Shown here piece by piece: positions 1-12,014 of a DNA stretch of 64,000 nucleotides (within the stretch, counting starts at the first letter, position 1; each line of letters opens with the position of its first letter). The position numbers and the translations under genes were made by a program. The DNA comes from Achatina immaculata (Eukaryota; Mollusca; Gastropoda; Stylommatophora; Achatinidae). Under the pieces are notes generated by a model. That model had not been told where the DNA came from. It did no database searches and saw only the letters and a list, made by a program, of their open reading frames with translations. The stretch lies in assembly GCA_009760885.1 (NCBI GenBank), contig CM019718.1, positions 24,953,133 to 25,017,132 of the forward strand, written 5' to 3'.

Positions 1-819
1 TGAACTACAGTTTTATTATGCATGCAGATGTTTGCATGATGAAGGCAGTATTCTAATATCTCAGATCTCTCCTTGCCAATCAGTTCGTTAATTTGTCTGT
101 CTTTCTTTATTCACCTGTTGTATAGGGCATTAGTCTACATAACACAGCAAAGCAGAACACGAAAAGTCCTGTCACTGCTTTCACAACAGGCGGGTGTCAG
201 CCTGAGTTCTCCCACAAGACGAATAATATCGCTCTTTGGTGGTGTAGTAGATCTCTTGTTTAGCTTACATACTACTCTTTACACAAAGCAAGTAGATTTA
301 AACAAGTCAACAGTTCCTACTTTACGACAAATATGTTTTTTTGTCGAGGGAAGCGAACTTGGGCCTGGCCTGTAAACCGCCAGCCGGCTTGCCTAACTAA
401 TAACTGCCAAACTACAAATCACCAACAAGTCTTTCTTCTCCGCTCCAAACCTTTTCTTTGTCCTCGTTTCTTTCACCTGGGTCACTCGTCCACTGGTACC
501 TGCAGGTCATTCGTTTAACTGATTACCGATCCTGCTTTATTTGTCTGAATGAGCGCTGAGAAAGTGGTTAAACATGGAGTATATGCGGGAGATCGTGGCG
601 CTGGACTTATGCTTGGACCTATTCTTCAGCCCAAAGATCGTTCCTGAGTCACGGTGAAAGTGAACGTGAAGTGTTCTTCTGTCTGTATGCTGCTGTACGT
701 GGACAGCTAAGATGACAAACAGCAGTATCTAACAAAAGGAAATTTTAAAAAAGAGAACTGAAGTAAACACACAAGAAAACAACTAGCATACACTGAATAT
801 GTGATGAGAGGGGTCTGAG
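1..819. other. Unassigned flank, no gene recognised
   Basis: Short open frames only, none with a recognisable domain or codon pattern. It lies more than 8 kb beyond the stop codon of the DUSP10-like gene. I see no RNA gene or clear repeat family here. Confidence 0.4.
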
Positions 820-1005
820 AACATAACACCAGGAAAGACAAATGGGAAGAGACGGTGAGGAAAGTCTAGAGAGATTGTGGACGTTCTGTGACATCAGAAA
901 ATGTAGTCAAATGAGATGAATGGAAAAAAAATAAGGGATCAGGTCAGTGGAGATTAATGACTACCAGTGTCTGTGGGCACGGCACCTGATGATGCTGAGA
1001 ACGAC
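820..1005 (+). mobile_element. RTE-type LINE 3' end fragment
   Basis: The segment ends in a GGGCACGGCACCTGATGATG block near 974-993, which also terminates the fragments at 58.6-59.0 kb and, with a TGAT tail, at 49.7 kb and (inverted) 39.7 kb. In those copies the block encodes the last residues HGT followed by a TGA that starts the tandem TGA tail. Upstream sequence is degraded, with frame breaks. Family assignment rests on these relatives. Confidence 0.45.
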
Positions 1006-1243
1006 AGCAGGCAGAAATCTCTAACATAATAAATCATCATCTTGTTACATGTCATTCACACAAGACGTAATAAACGAAGGCGGAATGAGACAAATATGAT
1101 GCTTCAATGGGGATCCTGCCGTCATAACGTCTGATAGTAACCGCTTGCAACTTTCTATCTTAGATTTCTTTACCAGCTTGTTCTGAAAGCTCTAAATGAG
1201 AAATGTTGTCTGACGAAGACAATGGCATATTCAGGTTTGGAGA

Positions 1244-1285
1244 AGACAGACAGACAGACAGACAGACATATAGACAGACAGACAG
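1244..1285. repeat. (GACA)n microsatellite
   Basis: About ten GACA units with one TATA interruption. Open frames crossing it are repeat-driven. Confidence 0.9.
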
Positions 1286-1834
1286 TGTGGGCAACGACGC
1301 ATGGCTCAGAATAGAGCGAGCGAGTGATGTGACGTCATCGCCCACGTATATTGTGAATGCTACATATAGGGGGAAGGTTGCTGAAACGGGACAGAGAGAG
1401 TTTAGAATCAATGGCGGCTGAGTCGGGTCGTCTGCCATGTATCGTGATATACTCAGTCCAGCCGATTCACACTGTTGATTATTACTGTGTCCTGGAAATT
1501 ATTCCTCTATGATGTTATGGAAATCAGGTCTATGCTGTGGAAGACATCGCTTAACTGTCATCGTTCGTGGAGATTGTCGATAATTCTGTCAAGTCTTATC
1601 GTATTGATGGGCACACCAAGGTCCATCGTGTGCATTCCTGTCATGTGATTATTATTGGAGTGGGATCTGGAAATGCCAAAAACCCGGCAGCATCGGCTGC
1701 ACAATCAATGAGGTGCATGGCACCGGTGATTCGATAATCTGAGGGGGCGCGGAAGCAGCTGAATTCAGTGCATTAGCACAAGACGGTGATGGGCGTGTTA
1801 TGAGAGGTGGATTCGTAGCAGTAGTGGCTGCATA
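1286..1834. other. No gene recognised
   Basis: Mixed-composition sequence with only short open frames; nothing identified. Confidence 0.4.
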
Positions 1835-2150
1835 TGTTAACGAGTGCATTGGCATATGTTAGTTTTATGAGAGTGTAAGAGTGGCTTGTGAGGGCTAGGA
1901 GGGCACAGGGATATCAGGCATATATATATATATATATAATTCTGTGCAATCGGCACAATGTGTTTTAAGTGAGACTGGGGGGGGGGGGGGAAACGGGGAT
2001 TTGGGGTCAGCAGTGGCTGAATGTGTTTACCAGTGCAATGGCACAAAATAATAGCAGAGATAGAGAATGTGTTTACCAGTGCAGTGGCACATGATAACAG
2101 TGAGATAGTGAATATGTTCTACCAGTGCAATGGCACATAATAATAATTGA
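1835..2150. repeat. Degenerate tandem repeat around TTTACCAGTGCAATGGCACA
   Basis: The motif recurs near 1840, 2022, 2070 and 2115 with spacing of about 45-50 bp in the clearer part, diverging towards the left. A (TA)n tract (about 1920-1938) and a poly-G run (about 1978-1990) lie within it. Confidence 0.6.
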
Positions 2151-2681
2151 GATGGAGATATACTTACTTAGGAGGGCCAGAGGAGCCTGGAACAATGTGG
2201 TCCACTGTTATGTGCTATTTAGTTAATGGAGATGCATTATAATTATGTCATGCTTGTTGTTATCATGATATTTGTTGTCGTTCTATGCATGTAAGTCTGT
2301 TTGGCGTTTAACATGGTGTGTCTGTTGTGTATAATAAAATATTGATTGACTTAAATGCTTTACTTTGTACTGTGTAATGCATGTCATGAAGTTTGTATGA
2401 ATGTGTGTGATTTACTGCACGACTGGCATACAGTATCCTTTGGAGGAAAATCCTGGGCTGTAGGTTGATTTTAGGAATGGCCACCCAGTACGGTAGTACA
2501 TAGGCCATGAGTTTTGAGGTTGCAGCTGGGCTTTTGGTCCTGTCCCACCCTTCATTGTCTCCAATATGTGGACTTCGCAACTAGGGAGTTTTACAGACAG
2601 ACAGCGAGGTGTAGGGAGAGAGAGAGAGGTAGACAGAGAAAGAGATACATAAAGGAAGAGATAGAGAAACAGAAATAGAGA
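2151..2681. other. No gene recognised
   Basis: No domain-bearing frame. Purine-rich GAGA stretches near 2610-2660 lead into the adjacent TA microsatellite. Confidence 0.35.
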
Positions 2682-2718
2682 CATATATATATATATACAC
2701 ACATACATACACACACAT

Positions 2719-2772
<54 letters not shown>
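2682..2772. repeat. (TA)n/(CA)n compound microsatellite
   Basis: Long alternating TA with short ACACATAC interruptions. It sits at the 3' side of a minus-strand LINE fragment, so it may have grown from that element's tail. Confidence 0.9.
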
Positions 2773-2773
<1 letters not shown>

Positions 2774-2774
2774 G

Positions 2775-3085
2775 TTGTAGGTCTTGGATGGACTTGAATC
2801 CCAAAGTTGTACTCTCTCTAGTGATAGTTCTACGTAGAGTCTCCCTTGGCCTGCCTTGCTTTCTTTTGCCCTTCGATGACCATGTGAGGGCTTGGCGAGG
2901 GAGTCTGGATTCGTCCATTCTGAGAACGTGGCCGAGATAGGCTCATCGACGTCTTTTGATGTATCTTGATATTTAGACTTGGTTCGATTCCTGTCTCATG
3001 GACTCGTTCGATTTAAAGTCGGATGTTCAATAGTCCACGGAGACATTTGTTTTCAAATGCATCAATTCTTTGATTGAGTAAGAGC
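2775..3085 (-). mobile_element. RTE-type LINE ORF2 C-terminal fragment
   Basis: Read on the minus strand the sequence encodes a degraded stretch starting with a RIDAFENKCLR-like motif, then LTWSSKGKRKQGRPRETLRR. This is the basic, GRP-containing C-terminal tail seen in RTE-clade LINE proteins. Frame breaks lie between the two parts. The endonuclease and reverse transcriptase cores are absent. Confidence 0.65.
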
Positions 3086-3531
3086 TATAGGGGCTGTGAT
3101 ACTAAGATGATTAGTTGGCAGCAAAGAAGAAGTGGAGGAAGGCGATAGGGGAGAGAGGGGTACAACATCTCTCAAAGGAGGGTAAAGATATATCGAATAG
3201 ATGACCATTTCGCAGTCATTTAACAGGCATAGACTGGCTAACAGGGCAGGGATCGCCATAGTCCCCATGGTGGTGGAGTTTGCTAAAGAAGCATTGCACA
3301 CCCCCTGCTTTTTAGCTGTACTCCCGGACTGAAAAAGTAGCCGCCATAACCTGCTTCCACGCCGATACGATGCTGTGCCTCAACATCTCTACAGCATCGG
3401 CTGCAAAGAGCAATAGCTCGCAGTTACAGGGAGTTCGTACAAGTACACGTTCGTGGTCATTTCCACAGCCTCAAACCTTAGAACTAAGCCAGATTTCTAA
3501 GTGAGAACTTTTAAAAGTGTCAGTCTTATAA
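3086..3531. other. No gene recognised
   Basis: No supported coding frame; unassigned. Confidence 0.35.
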
Positions 3532-3745
3532 TTGAAGCCATCTGACCATGAAAACCGATTCACACATGAATACTGGACTCTTGAACCACACGGATTCAAC
3601 TCCAAATTCAGCTTTACCTAATCATTCATTCTCCTTCATATTCCCTCCCTTCGAAGCCTTTATCTACTTTTCCCTTCACTCTTCTGTACTCTGGATTCTT
3701 CATCCCACTTACGCTCATTTAGTCTGTTTTGTCCATCTTTATCTA
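3532..3745 (+). mobile_element. Penelope-like element fragment: GIY-YIG C-terminus plus start of 3' UTR
   Basis: An open stretch from 3532 ends at TAA 3619-3621 and encodes a C-terminal motif WTLEPHGFNSKFSFT. The copy at 56.3 kb encodes the matching GTLEPHGLNSLFSYT before its stop. This wording (TL.P.GLN followed by a short tail) is the end of the GIY-YIG endonuclease domain of Penelope-like retroelements. After the stop both copies enter pyrimidine-rich sequence. The reverse transcriptase and most of the GIY-YIG domain are missing, so this is a truncated relic. Confidence 0.6.
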
Positions 3746-3777
3746 GGCTTGATGTAGACTAAAAAGAGAGAATACAG

Positions 3778-4020
3778 ATATGAAAGAGAGGCTGCCACTG
3801 ACATGGAATCCTCAAGGAAACAGAAAACGAGGAAGACCTGGATTTACTCCGAGAAGAGAAATTATGACAGTGCTCAGAGACAAGGGATACACAGGTAAGA
3901 AGCAGAGAATAATTCCAAGAACAGGGATGACTGGAGAGCATTTATCCGTGGCCTATGCTCTGAATAGAGTGAAAGGCGATGATGATGATGATGATGGTGA
4001 TGGTGGTGATGATGATGAAA
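3778..4020 (+). mobile_element. RTE-type LINE 3' end with (GAT)n tail
   Basis: The plus-strand frame encodes LTWNPQGNRKRGRP and then a degraded RDKGYT segment, the usual C-terminus of RTE-clade ORF2. The coding frame runs directly into a GAT-rich tract (about 3978-4018), read as a poly-Asp run. The tract is best seen as the tandem-repeat 3' tail of the element. Confidence 0.7.
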
Positions 4021-4084
4021 GAAAGGATGCAGATATCAAAGAAAGGGATACAAACATGAAAGTAGAGTCACAGATATGAAAGAA

Positions 4085-4432
4085 AAGATATATATATATG
4101 TATATATATATATAAAGAGGATACAAACATGAAACTAGGGTCACAGATATGAAAGAAAAGATGCAGATATGAAAGAAAGGAAATTATGAAAAAAAAGAAA
4201 GCAGATATGAACTAAAGGAGACTGTGAAAAAAGGATGCTGATATGAAAAAAGAATGCAGATAAGGATGCAGATATGAAAGAAAGGAGACACAGAAAGAAA
4301 GGATGCAGATATGAAAGAAAGGAGACACAGAAAGAAAGGATGCAGATATGAAAGAAAGGAGACACAGAAAGAAAGGATGCAGATATGAAAGAAAGGATGC
4401 AGATATGAAAGAAAAAAGGCAGACTCACAAAG
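4085..4432. repeat. TA microsatellite and GATGCAGATATGAAAGAAAG minisatellite
   Basis: A short TA tract (about 4089-4115) is followed by imperfect copies of a 20-40 bp unit built on GATGCAGATATGAAAGAAAG, some carrying a GGAGACACAGAAAGAAAG insert. The inserted form is regular from about 4262 to 4380. Confidence 0.8.
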
Positions 4433-4980
4433 GAGGCCACCACCTGTAGGAGAATGGTCGAAGATAGATTGACGTAAACTTAAATGAACTTAAAAGCACT
4501 TAATACAAAACATATATATTTAAATATACGTATATATTCTTGTTGAGAAATTTCATTAAATATTGTGCACTGAATCGAATGCACAAGAAATATCTTAATG
4601 TGACATAAATGTAGCATAAATATGCGATAAGTTACTTTTCAGACTCATGGCTTTTATGAATAACTTACAAATCCAATCCAGATGTTTCTTTTAATGAGAG
4701 GTACAAGTTTTGATTTCACGCACCCAGACTTTAAAGCACCGCCTTTGTAAAACACAAGGAAAGTTGGAATGTCTTTTTTGTCTTGGTCCTTTCTGGTATT
4801 GTCCATGGAAAGTGATTTTAAGAAAAAAAAATACACAAACGACAAACAAATTTGGCCTTTAAGAAAGACAAAAGCTTATTTTTATCTCGAAACTGGGATG
4901 ATCTGACAGATGCTGTTTCCCGCGCACAGCACAGTTTGCCAGATTGTCTGTATGCACGAGCAAGTGCTTTTCAGTCAGTC
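4433..4980. other. No gene recognised
   Basis: AT-rich sequence with only short frames; nothing identified. Confidence 0.35.
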
Positions 4981-5235
4981 ATTTGCATGTCACTCGCGGA
5001 ACTTTGCCTCCCTAACAGCTCTCCTGTAGGCCTCTCGGTTGTAAGCAAGATGCCCAAATGCTGATGCATCCATTCGCAGATCATCAACGATGTCTTGCAG
5101 CCACCTTCGGCTTGGTCTTCCTCTTTTTCTTTTTCCCCATTACATATCCTTCCAAGACGGCCTTCTCTAAATTCTCATGAAGTTTAATATGCCAAAAATA
5201 TTTAACTTTTCTGTGTTTAATCCTCTTTACTAGTC
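4981..5235 (-). mobile_element. RTE-type LINE 3' end fragment
   Basis: Minus-strand reading gives GRPSRRWLQDIVDDLRMDA and ends REAKFRE before a stop near 4995. The final block (GGAGGCAAAGTTCC on the minus strand) recurs at 21.0 kb. The tail beyond the stop is a short TGAC-type tandem. The core enzyme domains are absent. Confidence 0.65.
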
Positions 5236-5997
5236 AACCTTCTTCAATATTATGTTCTTGTAGTATGGATTTATTTATTTATTTTTTTGTGTCCGTGATA
5301 AAAATGTTCAAGAGCATTTCAGCGAGTCCAAATTTAACCTATGTTTAACTTACGTTAAATGAAGCAACAATAATTACAATTTTCACTGATACAGTAAAAT
5401 TTGAACTGAGCGCTGGAGCAGGTCAGTCAGTAGCGAACTGACATCCCAAAATGAAGGTAGCTGATTCTGGATGGACACAGTTCTAACTAGTTAAAGTATC
5501 TCTAGCTTTTGAGTGTTAAAAAAATAGATACATAGCTCTTGTGTTAAAGAAAATGTTTCTTACAGAATGTGAATATTTTTCTGCATGGCGGGGCACATCA
5601 AAGTACACTCTGGTCACGGGTGTTAGTGTATGAAGAGGAAAGTAGGATATTCAAGTAAAAATCAGTTCCTTCAGTATGGGTTTACGCCTGAGATCAAAGT
5701 AGGCAAAAGAAACTAGTCTCAGAGCAAAGAAACTGACAATCTATACAACACTGAAACGAATATGGGTATCATAGATATGACAGTCTCGGGCATAATATAC
5801 GTTTGCTCGTCTTGCGTCAAAATTTTTTATAAAAAGAATAAATTACAATGATATGTACACAATGGAGACATTACTTTTTTTTTGTTTCAGAAAAAGTTCT
5901 GCTGTTTCATGTGACGGTTATGAGAGTGCCACATCCGTTTTAAAATCATTAAAATATTTAATCTGTTACGTAGTTTACAAAAAATGATATTGAATGC
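5236..5997. other. No gene recognised
   Basis: AT-rich; no frame, RNA or repeat family identified. Confidence 0.35.
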
Positions 5998-6360
5998 GAG
6001 CAGTCCCCGGCTTACGAAAGTTCGACTTACGTACAAATACTAACCATACAACAGTGTGCTAAATGACTTATGTGTACAGCCGTAGTAACGGGTCAATCCG
6101 CGCAGAACCTGCTATATTAAAAATTCGAGTTACATACAATGGGTCGTATTAACAAACGGGCGCTACTTTGCAACGCGCATCAAAACAATTCGAGTCTACA
6201 GCGGTTCGTCAGCTCTTGGTCGTATTATTTGCTGCATAGAAAGGTACACTATTTACTATATACAAGTCAAACATTTGGCTAACTGACGTTTGACACGGAA
6301 CGTACCAACTATTCCGACTTAAGCACAAGAACTCGTTCGTAATCCAAGGGCTGCCTGTAA
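5998..6360. mobile_element. MITE-like element with imperfect inverted ends
   Basis: The left end reads GCAGTCCCCGGCTTACGAA, and the right end in reverse complement reads GGCAGCCCTTGGATTACGAA. Related TTACGAA blocks sit inside both ends, about 360 bp apart, with no coding capacity between. Target-site duplications were not convincing, so the superfamily is left open. Confidence 0.45.
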
Positions 6361-8111
6361 CACAACAGTTATGTTATAGAAAAATATGACTAAATACAGC
6401 TGAATATTTTCTGTAAAGACCTGAAAGTCTCATTATAAGACAGGCGTCCTCTCATGCTTAACCACAGGTCATGTTATGATCCATACAAAACAAAAGTGAC
6501 AGTTGTTAGCGCTATTTTATACACGAAAAACACAACTTAGTCATTTCTTTAAATTCAAACACCTTTCCTTTTTTCAACTGATTTTTTTTATATATCGCCC
6601 AAACTCATATTTTCTAAATCTAAATAAGACTACACTTTTGACAATGGTCGAATCATGTTTAATTTAGAAGTTATAGAAGAAAGTAAAATAGTTTACCTTT
6701 TTCCCATTATTTGAATAGTGTGTGTACTGAAACAGTGTAGTTAACAGACGGGCAAATTATTTTGGTGTCAAATTAAGAAAGAAACTATTGCTATGGTAGA
6801 TACAGTGAAGGATACATATATTAGATATACAACACTGTTCGGCTATTAACGTTCTGTACGGATTTCTGTCAGATGTCCTCAAAATATAACCATCAGAACG
6901 CTAAAGATCGAAGATATGAGACTGATTTATACATAAAACTGCAGCTCAGTATAAAGTGACAATAAAATAACGCCACCTGTATTCAGGACACAAGTTCTAG
7001 GTTGTTACATAAAACGTAACGTTAGAAAAAAAATATATTTGTTATTTACAACCTGAATAATACAGCGCTGTTGTCTATAGTTACTCTTGTAGGTTTGCTT
7101 CAGTCATTCTTAATTTTTGGACGAGTGCCCTTTTGGTGGCTTGCCAGAACATGATCTGTTTCGGGCTGTTCGGGTCTGGAATGAAAATGCAATCCGAGAC
7201 CTACGGTAATTAGTGTATTGAGATTTTATTTCCTCAGCTTGTTTCTTTGGTTTTTTTTTTACCTAAATGTGTCTGGAACTGTATGCTTAATTACTTTCAT
7301 TTCATTCTCACCGTCTTCTTCTTCTACTTCTTCTTCTTCTTCTTATTTCTTTTCTTTCTTTCTTTAAAATGTCGTCATAATAAAGTTCACAATGTTGTCT
7401 CCCCAGATTCTGATTTCTCTCTTGCACGTTCTGCCTTTCATGTTAAATCTTGTGACAGATGACACTGGTCACCGTTTACTGGACATTGAAGGACTATGTA
7501 CGTGTTCCGAGTCTTACTCTCCTCTCAGATAGGTCTTGGTTTGTGTGTAGGATATCTAGAGTCTATACATTTTGCTCAAACGTTTTGCAATGACTAGCTC
7601 TTAAAGAGTCTCTTGCAATGGATCTTTGATAATTGTCTGCTGCAGCTGTGACTGTTCTCTCTGTGTTCTTTTGATGTTGCACGTGACACATTTGAATAGC
7701 TGGTTAGTCACAGCAGAACCTGCCCTCAAGTTCTCGTCTAATGCACACCCACACACATTGCTTGTGGTCAGCTTTATTATCTGTTGCAACCTTGCTTCTG
7801 TTTTCTCCTACGTTTAGTTTCATGTGTTCGGTCATCAAGGCAAAGTGACGAACCAGTTCCATAAACTCCATAGCCTGACGTGCGAGATGAAACTTTCCGT
7901 CCTTGCTCTTTCTCTGAGACCAGACTTGGGATCTTCGAGTCTTATGTAAAGTTCGGGTTTCGGGATCTGTTCTGGAGTCTGGAGACCGTTTAAATAGATG
8001 AGGCTGTACTAAGTATGCAGTTTTCGAAATCTAAAAAATGTGGATTCCCCCTCCCCCTTGTTTTATATGTTAGAAAATGTATTTGATTTTGACATACATG
8101 TCTCCTTCCTC
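6361..8111. other. No gene recognised; short (TTC)n near 7316-7345
   Basis: AT-rich noncoding sequence 3' of the phosphatase gene. A TTAT-to-AATAAA candidate on the minus strand near 7224 is too far downstream to assign as its poly(A) signal. Confidence 0.35.
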
Positions 8112-8531
8112 ATATACCTCTCAGTGCTGACAGGACAGATGATATACCTCTCGGTGCTGACGGGACAGATGATATACCTCTCAGTGCTGACGGGACAGAT
8201 GATATACCTCTCAGTGCTGACGGGACAGATGATATACCTCTCAGTGCTGACAGGACAGATACTATACCTCTCAGTGCTAACGGGACAGATAATATACCTC
8301 TCAGTGCTGACAGGACAGATAATATACCTCTCAGCGCTGACAGGACAGATGATATACCTCTCAACGCTGACAGGACAGATAATATACCTCTCAGCGCTGA
8401 CGGGACAGATAATATACCTCTCAGCGCTGACGGGACAGATAATATACCTCTCAACGCTGACAGGACAGATAATATACCTCTCAGTGCTGACAGGACAGAT
8501 AATATACCTCTCAGTGCTGACGGGACAGATG
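8112..8531. repeat. 30-bp minisatellite, about 14 copies
   Basis: The unit is ATACCTCTCAGTGCTGACGG plus GACAGATGAT, with substitutions at a few fixed positions (G/A in GGACAG, GTGCT/GCGCT/ACGCT, GATGAT/GATAAT). Because 30 is divisible by 3, both strands stay open (204 aa on plus, 114 aa on minus). There is no independent sign of a gene. Confidence 0.95.
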
Positions 8532-8699
8532 GACGTCTTTTTAGGGCCTGCCGATCTGCTTCACGCAGTAGGATATTTAAGGTTTCTGCAGTTTCCTCCC
8601 TCCACCTCTTGCGTGGTCGGCCTCTCCCTCTGTTTCCTACAGATTTTGGGGTAAATATTTTCTATCGTGCACTACCTGGTGGTGCAGCAGATTACTGAA

Positions 8700-8812
8700 T
8701 TATAGCTAGAAAGCCCTATTCCCTGTTAACTAAAATCAGGTTAAGCCTCATTCCCTGTTAACTAAAATCAGGTTAAGCCCCATTCCCTGTTAACTAAAAT
8801 CAGGTTACTTCT
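8700..8812. repeat. Three-copy tandem repeat
   Basis: TTCCCTGTTAACTAAAATCA with GGTTAAGCC spacing is repeated three times at a period of about 35 bp. Confidence 0.85.
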
Positions 8813-9660
8813 GACAACAACAAAAAAAAAAAAAAGTTGAGTTGTGCATGTGAAAATAAATTTGGGCATAATCTTGATCAATTGTTTTAGCATCCATATT
8901 GCCAAAAAAAAAAATTATACATCAGCTTATTAAATTGTTTTATAAATAGTCAAATGATTTTCTATTCCATTACAAATCAGTGGCTTCTTGTTTATAATTC
9001 AATCTGTAGTACAGGGTTGTAATTCTTCATACATTGAACGCTCTGGAATGTAATGATGTTGATTAATCACCACAATCATAGCGCGTTTTAGATCTGGTAA
9101 CAGACAGCTTTACTTCCTAATATCCTGCAAGGTTCATGTGGCTTTACATACGCCATTTAAAATATTGCTCGGTTAGAAGCAGACTGAATCTGTCAAAGAT
9201 AGTTTTAGCACTTTCTTGCTTGTCTTTTCATTCGTGAGTTTTAGCACTTTCTTGCTTGTCTGTTCATTCATGTGTGCTGAAACAATGTAAATATAGTCCC
9301 ACAGAACCTGCAGTTGTCGTCCTCTTGTATGCAATATTTGAAATTTGAGAAAAGAAGTCCCTGTAATTCATGAAGAATATATTTTTTAAAATTTCTGGCA
9401 CCGTCGCAGCTTTACGCTGAGTCCTACAAAGATCGCAGCTCTTGATCTGGAAAGAGAAGAGTGCATGACTTCAAGAGATGGGCAAAGAAAAGTTTCAACA
9501 GGGTCATTGCAGAGACACAGCAGGATTCATTGCAGCCAAGCATTCTTGAATAGAAAGTACAGGATTATTTATAGTCTGGTTAAAGATCATCTGAGTTTTT
9601 TTTCTTCTTTCTTCCAGGAATTCGAACTGTAATCAACATTCCTTAAGATCTTCGGTCACA
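8813..9660. other. Immediate 3' flank of the phosphatase gene
   Basis: This region begins directly after the minus-strand stop codon and should hold the 3' UTR. I did not find a convincing AATAAA on the minus strand within it. A two-copy repeat of TTTTAGCACTTTCTTGCTTG lies at about 9202-9265. Confidence 0.4.
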
Positions 9661-9926
9661 TCAGACAGTGCTTTCAATGCCCTGCAGTCGCGGATGAAGG
9701 ATTCTCAGCGACACGCCGTCGTTAAGGTCCTGCTCAAACTCCAGCAACTGGCCCATGAAGTTGAAGTTCGGGGAAATGATGGCTCTCTTCCCCTTGACGA
9801 ACTTGTAGGCGTCCGCCATGGCCATCTTCGTGTGCTTGAGCAGGTATGCGATAGTGATAGTGGCTGACCTGGAAACACCGGCCTGGCAGTGGATTAGAAC
9901 TTTGGCATTGTTCTGGCGGGCGTCAT
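9661..9926 (-). CDS. DUSP10: DUSP10-like phosphatase, exon 4 (catalytic loop and C-terminus)
   Basis: This last coding exon encodes residues 514 (split codon) to 601. It contains the protein-tyrosine-phosphatase signature [11 protein letters not shown] with nucleophile Cys527 and phosphate-binding Arg533, then [18 protein letters not shown] and the C-terminal helix [12 protein letters not shown]. The stop TGA is at 9663-9661. The acceptor is TTGTTCTTTGCAG, followed by AT, which completes the GAT codon begun by the single G at the end of exon 3. This segment is nearly identical in wording to vertebrate MKP-5 and distinct from MKP-1/3/7. The C-terminus IESTV matches the family's short ending, so the protein is complete here. 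Confidence 0.96.
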
Positions 9927-10059
9927 CTGCAAAGAACAAGTCACAACAGGAATAGGTAAAGTCTTTTAAGGTGCACAAAACAAAACAAAACAAAAAATGA
10001 TAAAGGGAATGCGTACAATAAGGAAAAATGTGTGATTGTGTGTAAGGTGGTAACAATAA
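9927..10059. other. Start of the 3' part of intron 3
   Basis: Contains the acceptor polypyrimidine tract and AAAAC repeats; nothing else seen. Confidence 0.5.
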
Positions 10060-10345
10060 AAAAAAAACACTTTATATTCCTTAGAAATTGCATGTTTTAA
10101 TCACACTTTAAATACCTTGGAAATGTCATGATTTAATCAAAGTTTATAAACTTTAGAAATTGCATGTTTTAATGATAGTTGAAACTTTAGAAACTTCGAA
10201 TCACAGTTATATCTTAGAAATTGTAAGCAATTGAAATCATAGTATATACCTTAGAAATTGTATGATTTAATCACATTTTGTATAATATACCTTAGAAACT
10301 GCATGTTTTAATCATGGTTTATATACTTTAGAATCTGCACGTTTT
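10060..10345. repeat. Degenerate tandem repeat around CCTTAGAAATTGCATGTTTT
   Basis: About seven to eight diverged copies spaced roughly 35-45 bp, each with TTAGAAATTG followed by a TTTAATCA-like segment. Confidence 0.7.
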
Positions 10346-11764
10346 AATCGTAGCACAAGTCTTAACTAAAACCATAAGACGAAGACAATCAAAAGTCTTC
10401 AGACGTGTCACGAGAAGACAAGAGTTTAGAGAACTTGGTAATCACTGAAAAACTTAACGGAAAAAAAGGCAGAGACGCTGTGATTTTGTAAGCAATAGTA
10501 TTAAATAAGCAATAATAATAACAATTGTTAAGTTAATAATAAGATTCAGCAATAATATATATTATGCAAGAAATAGAAGACAGGTATACTTGTATTATTC
10601 AGACAAAGAGTCTTTACTCTTAAAGGAAAAAAAAAAATGAACCACTGCTTCCGTTAACGAAACAATGTATAATTAAATGTTGTAAACCTCAATTTTACGG
10701 TGTTTGGGAGCATGGGGGGATGCCACGAACTAGCAATATTTATCACTAACAACACGGCCAACAAACAAAACGGCAACTTAGTGTGATGAGTTGCCCATCT
10801 GTTATCTCGGCAACCGTGGCTTGAGGCGTGACTACGTGCATTAGTCAACACAGATCACGTGACTAAAGGGGGCGAGAACTTAACTAAGGGGAGCAAATCA
10901 CTGCTCTGAACATTTGGTGTTAAAAATCTGCTGTGCCCACTATAGGAGATTGCACGTTCTTTAATTAGTGTGAACGTGAGTTGTGTGAAGCGATGTTCAT
11001 TATATAGCTTAGCATTCCACTACTTTTTTTTTTTCTGGTCTGTCATGTTCGTTTGAGTAGGTCCTGTCAGGCTGTTCAGCAGCAAAGATGACGACTCATG
11101 GAACTGTTTGACTGATCATGATCCTCGTCACTTCTATCCATGCTGCCTCCTGTAGTAAGCTCCATGACTCAACTAGAAGAGTGGATCCACATGGTGGTGG
11201 ATCGTGGCAAGAAACTCGTTTGCTTGTGTTCATTGTGGGCAGCGAAGTAAGCTACTGTATTCTCATCTCCACGAAACTCTGTAAATGTGACAAACATTCA
11301 CCGAGTTCGATGGGAACGAACATTTCAAAGTTCCAGATTAAATAAAAAAACCAAATCTTCCAGGTTTTGAGGCCAGTATTTTCACAACTCAGTCTTATCT
11401 GGGGTTCACCCAGGGAAGGGGAGAACCAAGGTTCGCTTTGGGAAGGAAGAGAAATGGCGCTGTTAGAGTTCGTTCTGATGGGACACTAGCAGTAGTTTCT
11501 GGTCAGCTGCTGACCAGGCAACAGAGCACTTACGGTATGACTGGCAAATCGCTCTGATTTCACAACATGCACCTTTATCTTTATTCTTATATCTTTGTCC
11601 AGATATCCAGGCGGTTTTTAAATTCTTGTGGACGGTTTTGAAGACCACGTTTTGAAAAGAAGACATTGTACGTACATCCATCTTGTCTTTACTCAAAGGG
11701 TCTGTGTTCAGTTTCTGATGTCTGAGCTTGATCATACCGTCTTAGTTTCTCCAGCGACCACAGC
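10346..11764. other. Intron 3 sequence, nothing assigned
   Basis: No coding frame with a recognisable domain and no clear transposon end. Confidence 0.35.
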
Positions 11765-11895
11765 AGTGCCCTTGAAATCCTTACACTTTCAGCAAGGTCA
11801 AGGTAAAATCCTCGTTTCCACGCCATTAAGACGCATTGGGGATACGGTGTTAGGCCGGTATTTTCAACACCTTCGGCACAAGAAAGTATGATATG
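11765..11895. repeat. Dispersed repeat shared with 21195-21340
   Basis: Both copies contain TTTCC-CGCCATTAAG-CGCAT, then ACGGTGTTAGGCC-GTATTTTC and CACCTTCGGCACA blocks in the same order. The element is short and noncoding. A SINE or MITE body is possible, but I could not define ends. Confidence 0.55.
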
Positions 11896-12014
11896 GCGTA
11901 ATTTACCTTCCCAGACTTCTCTTCTTCTCATTTTTTTTTTTAGAGGCTGGGTGGACCCCGGGGTCTTTTTGGTGTAGTTTTAGCAGAAAGAAGAAGAAAA
12001 AATAATCCTACTGC

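Noticed and set aside
7218..7230. Poly(A) signal for the phosphatase gene
   Set aside because: An AATAAA on the minus strand occurs here but is about 2.4 kb past the stop codon, with no downstream GU-rich support that I could judge.
8040..8654. Repeat protein of 204 residues (YLSVLTGQMI repeats)
   Set aside because: It is generated by a 30-bp minisatellite open on both strands; no promoter, splice signals or non-repeat domain.
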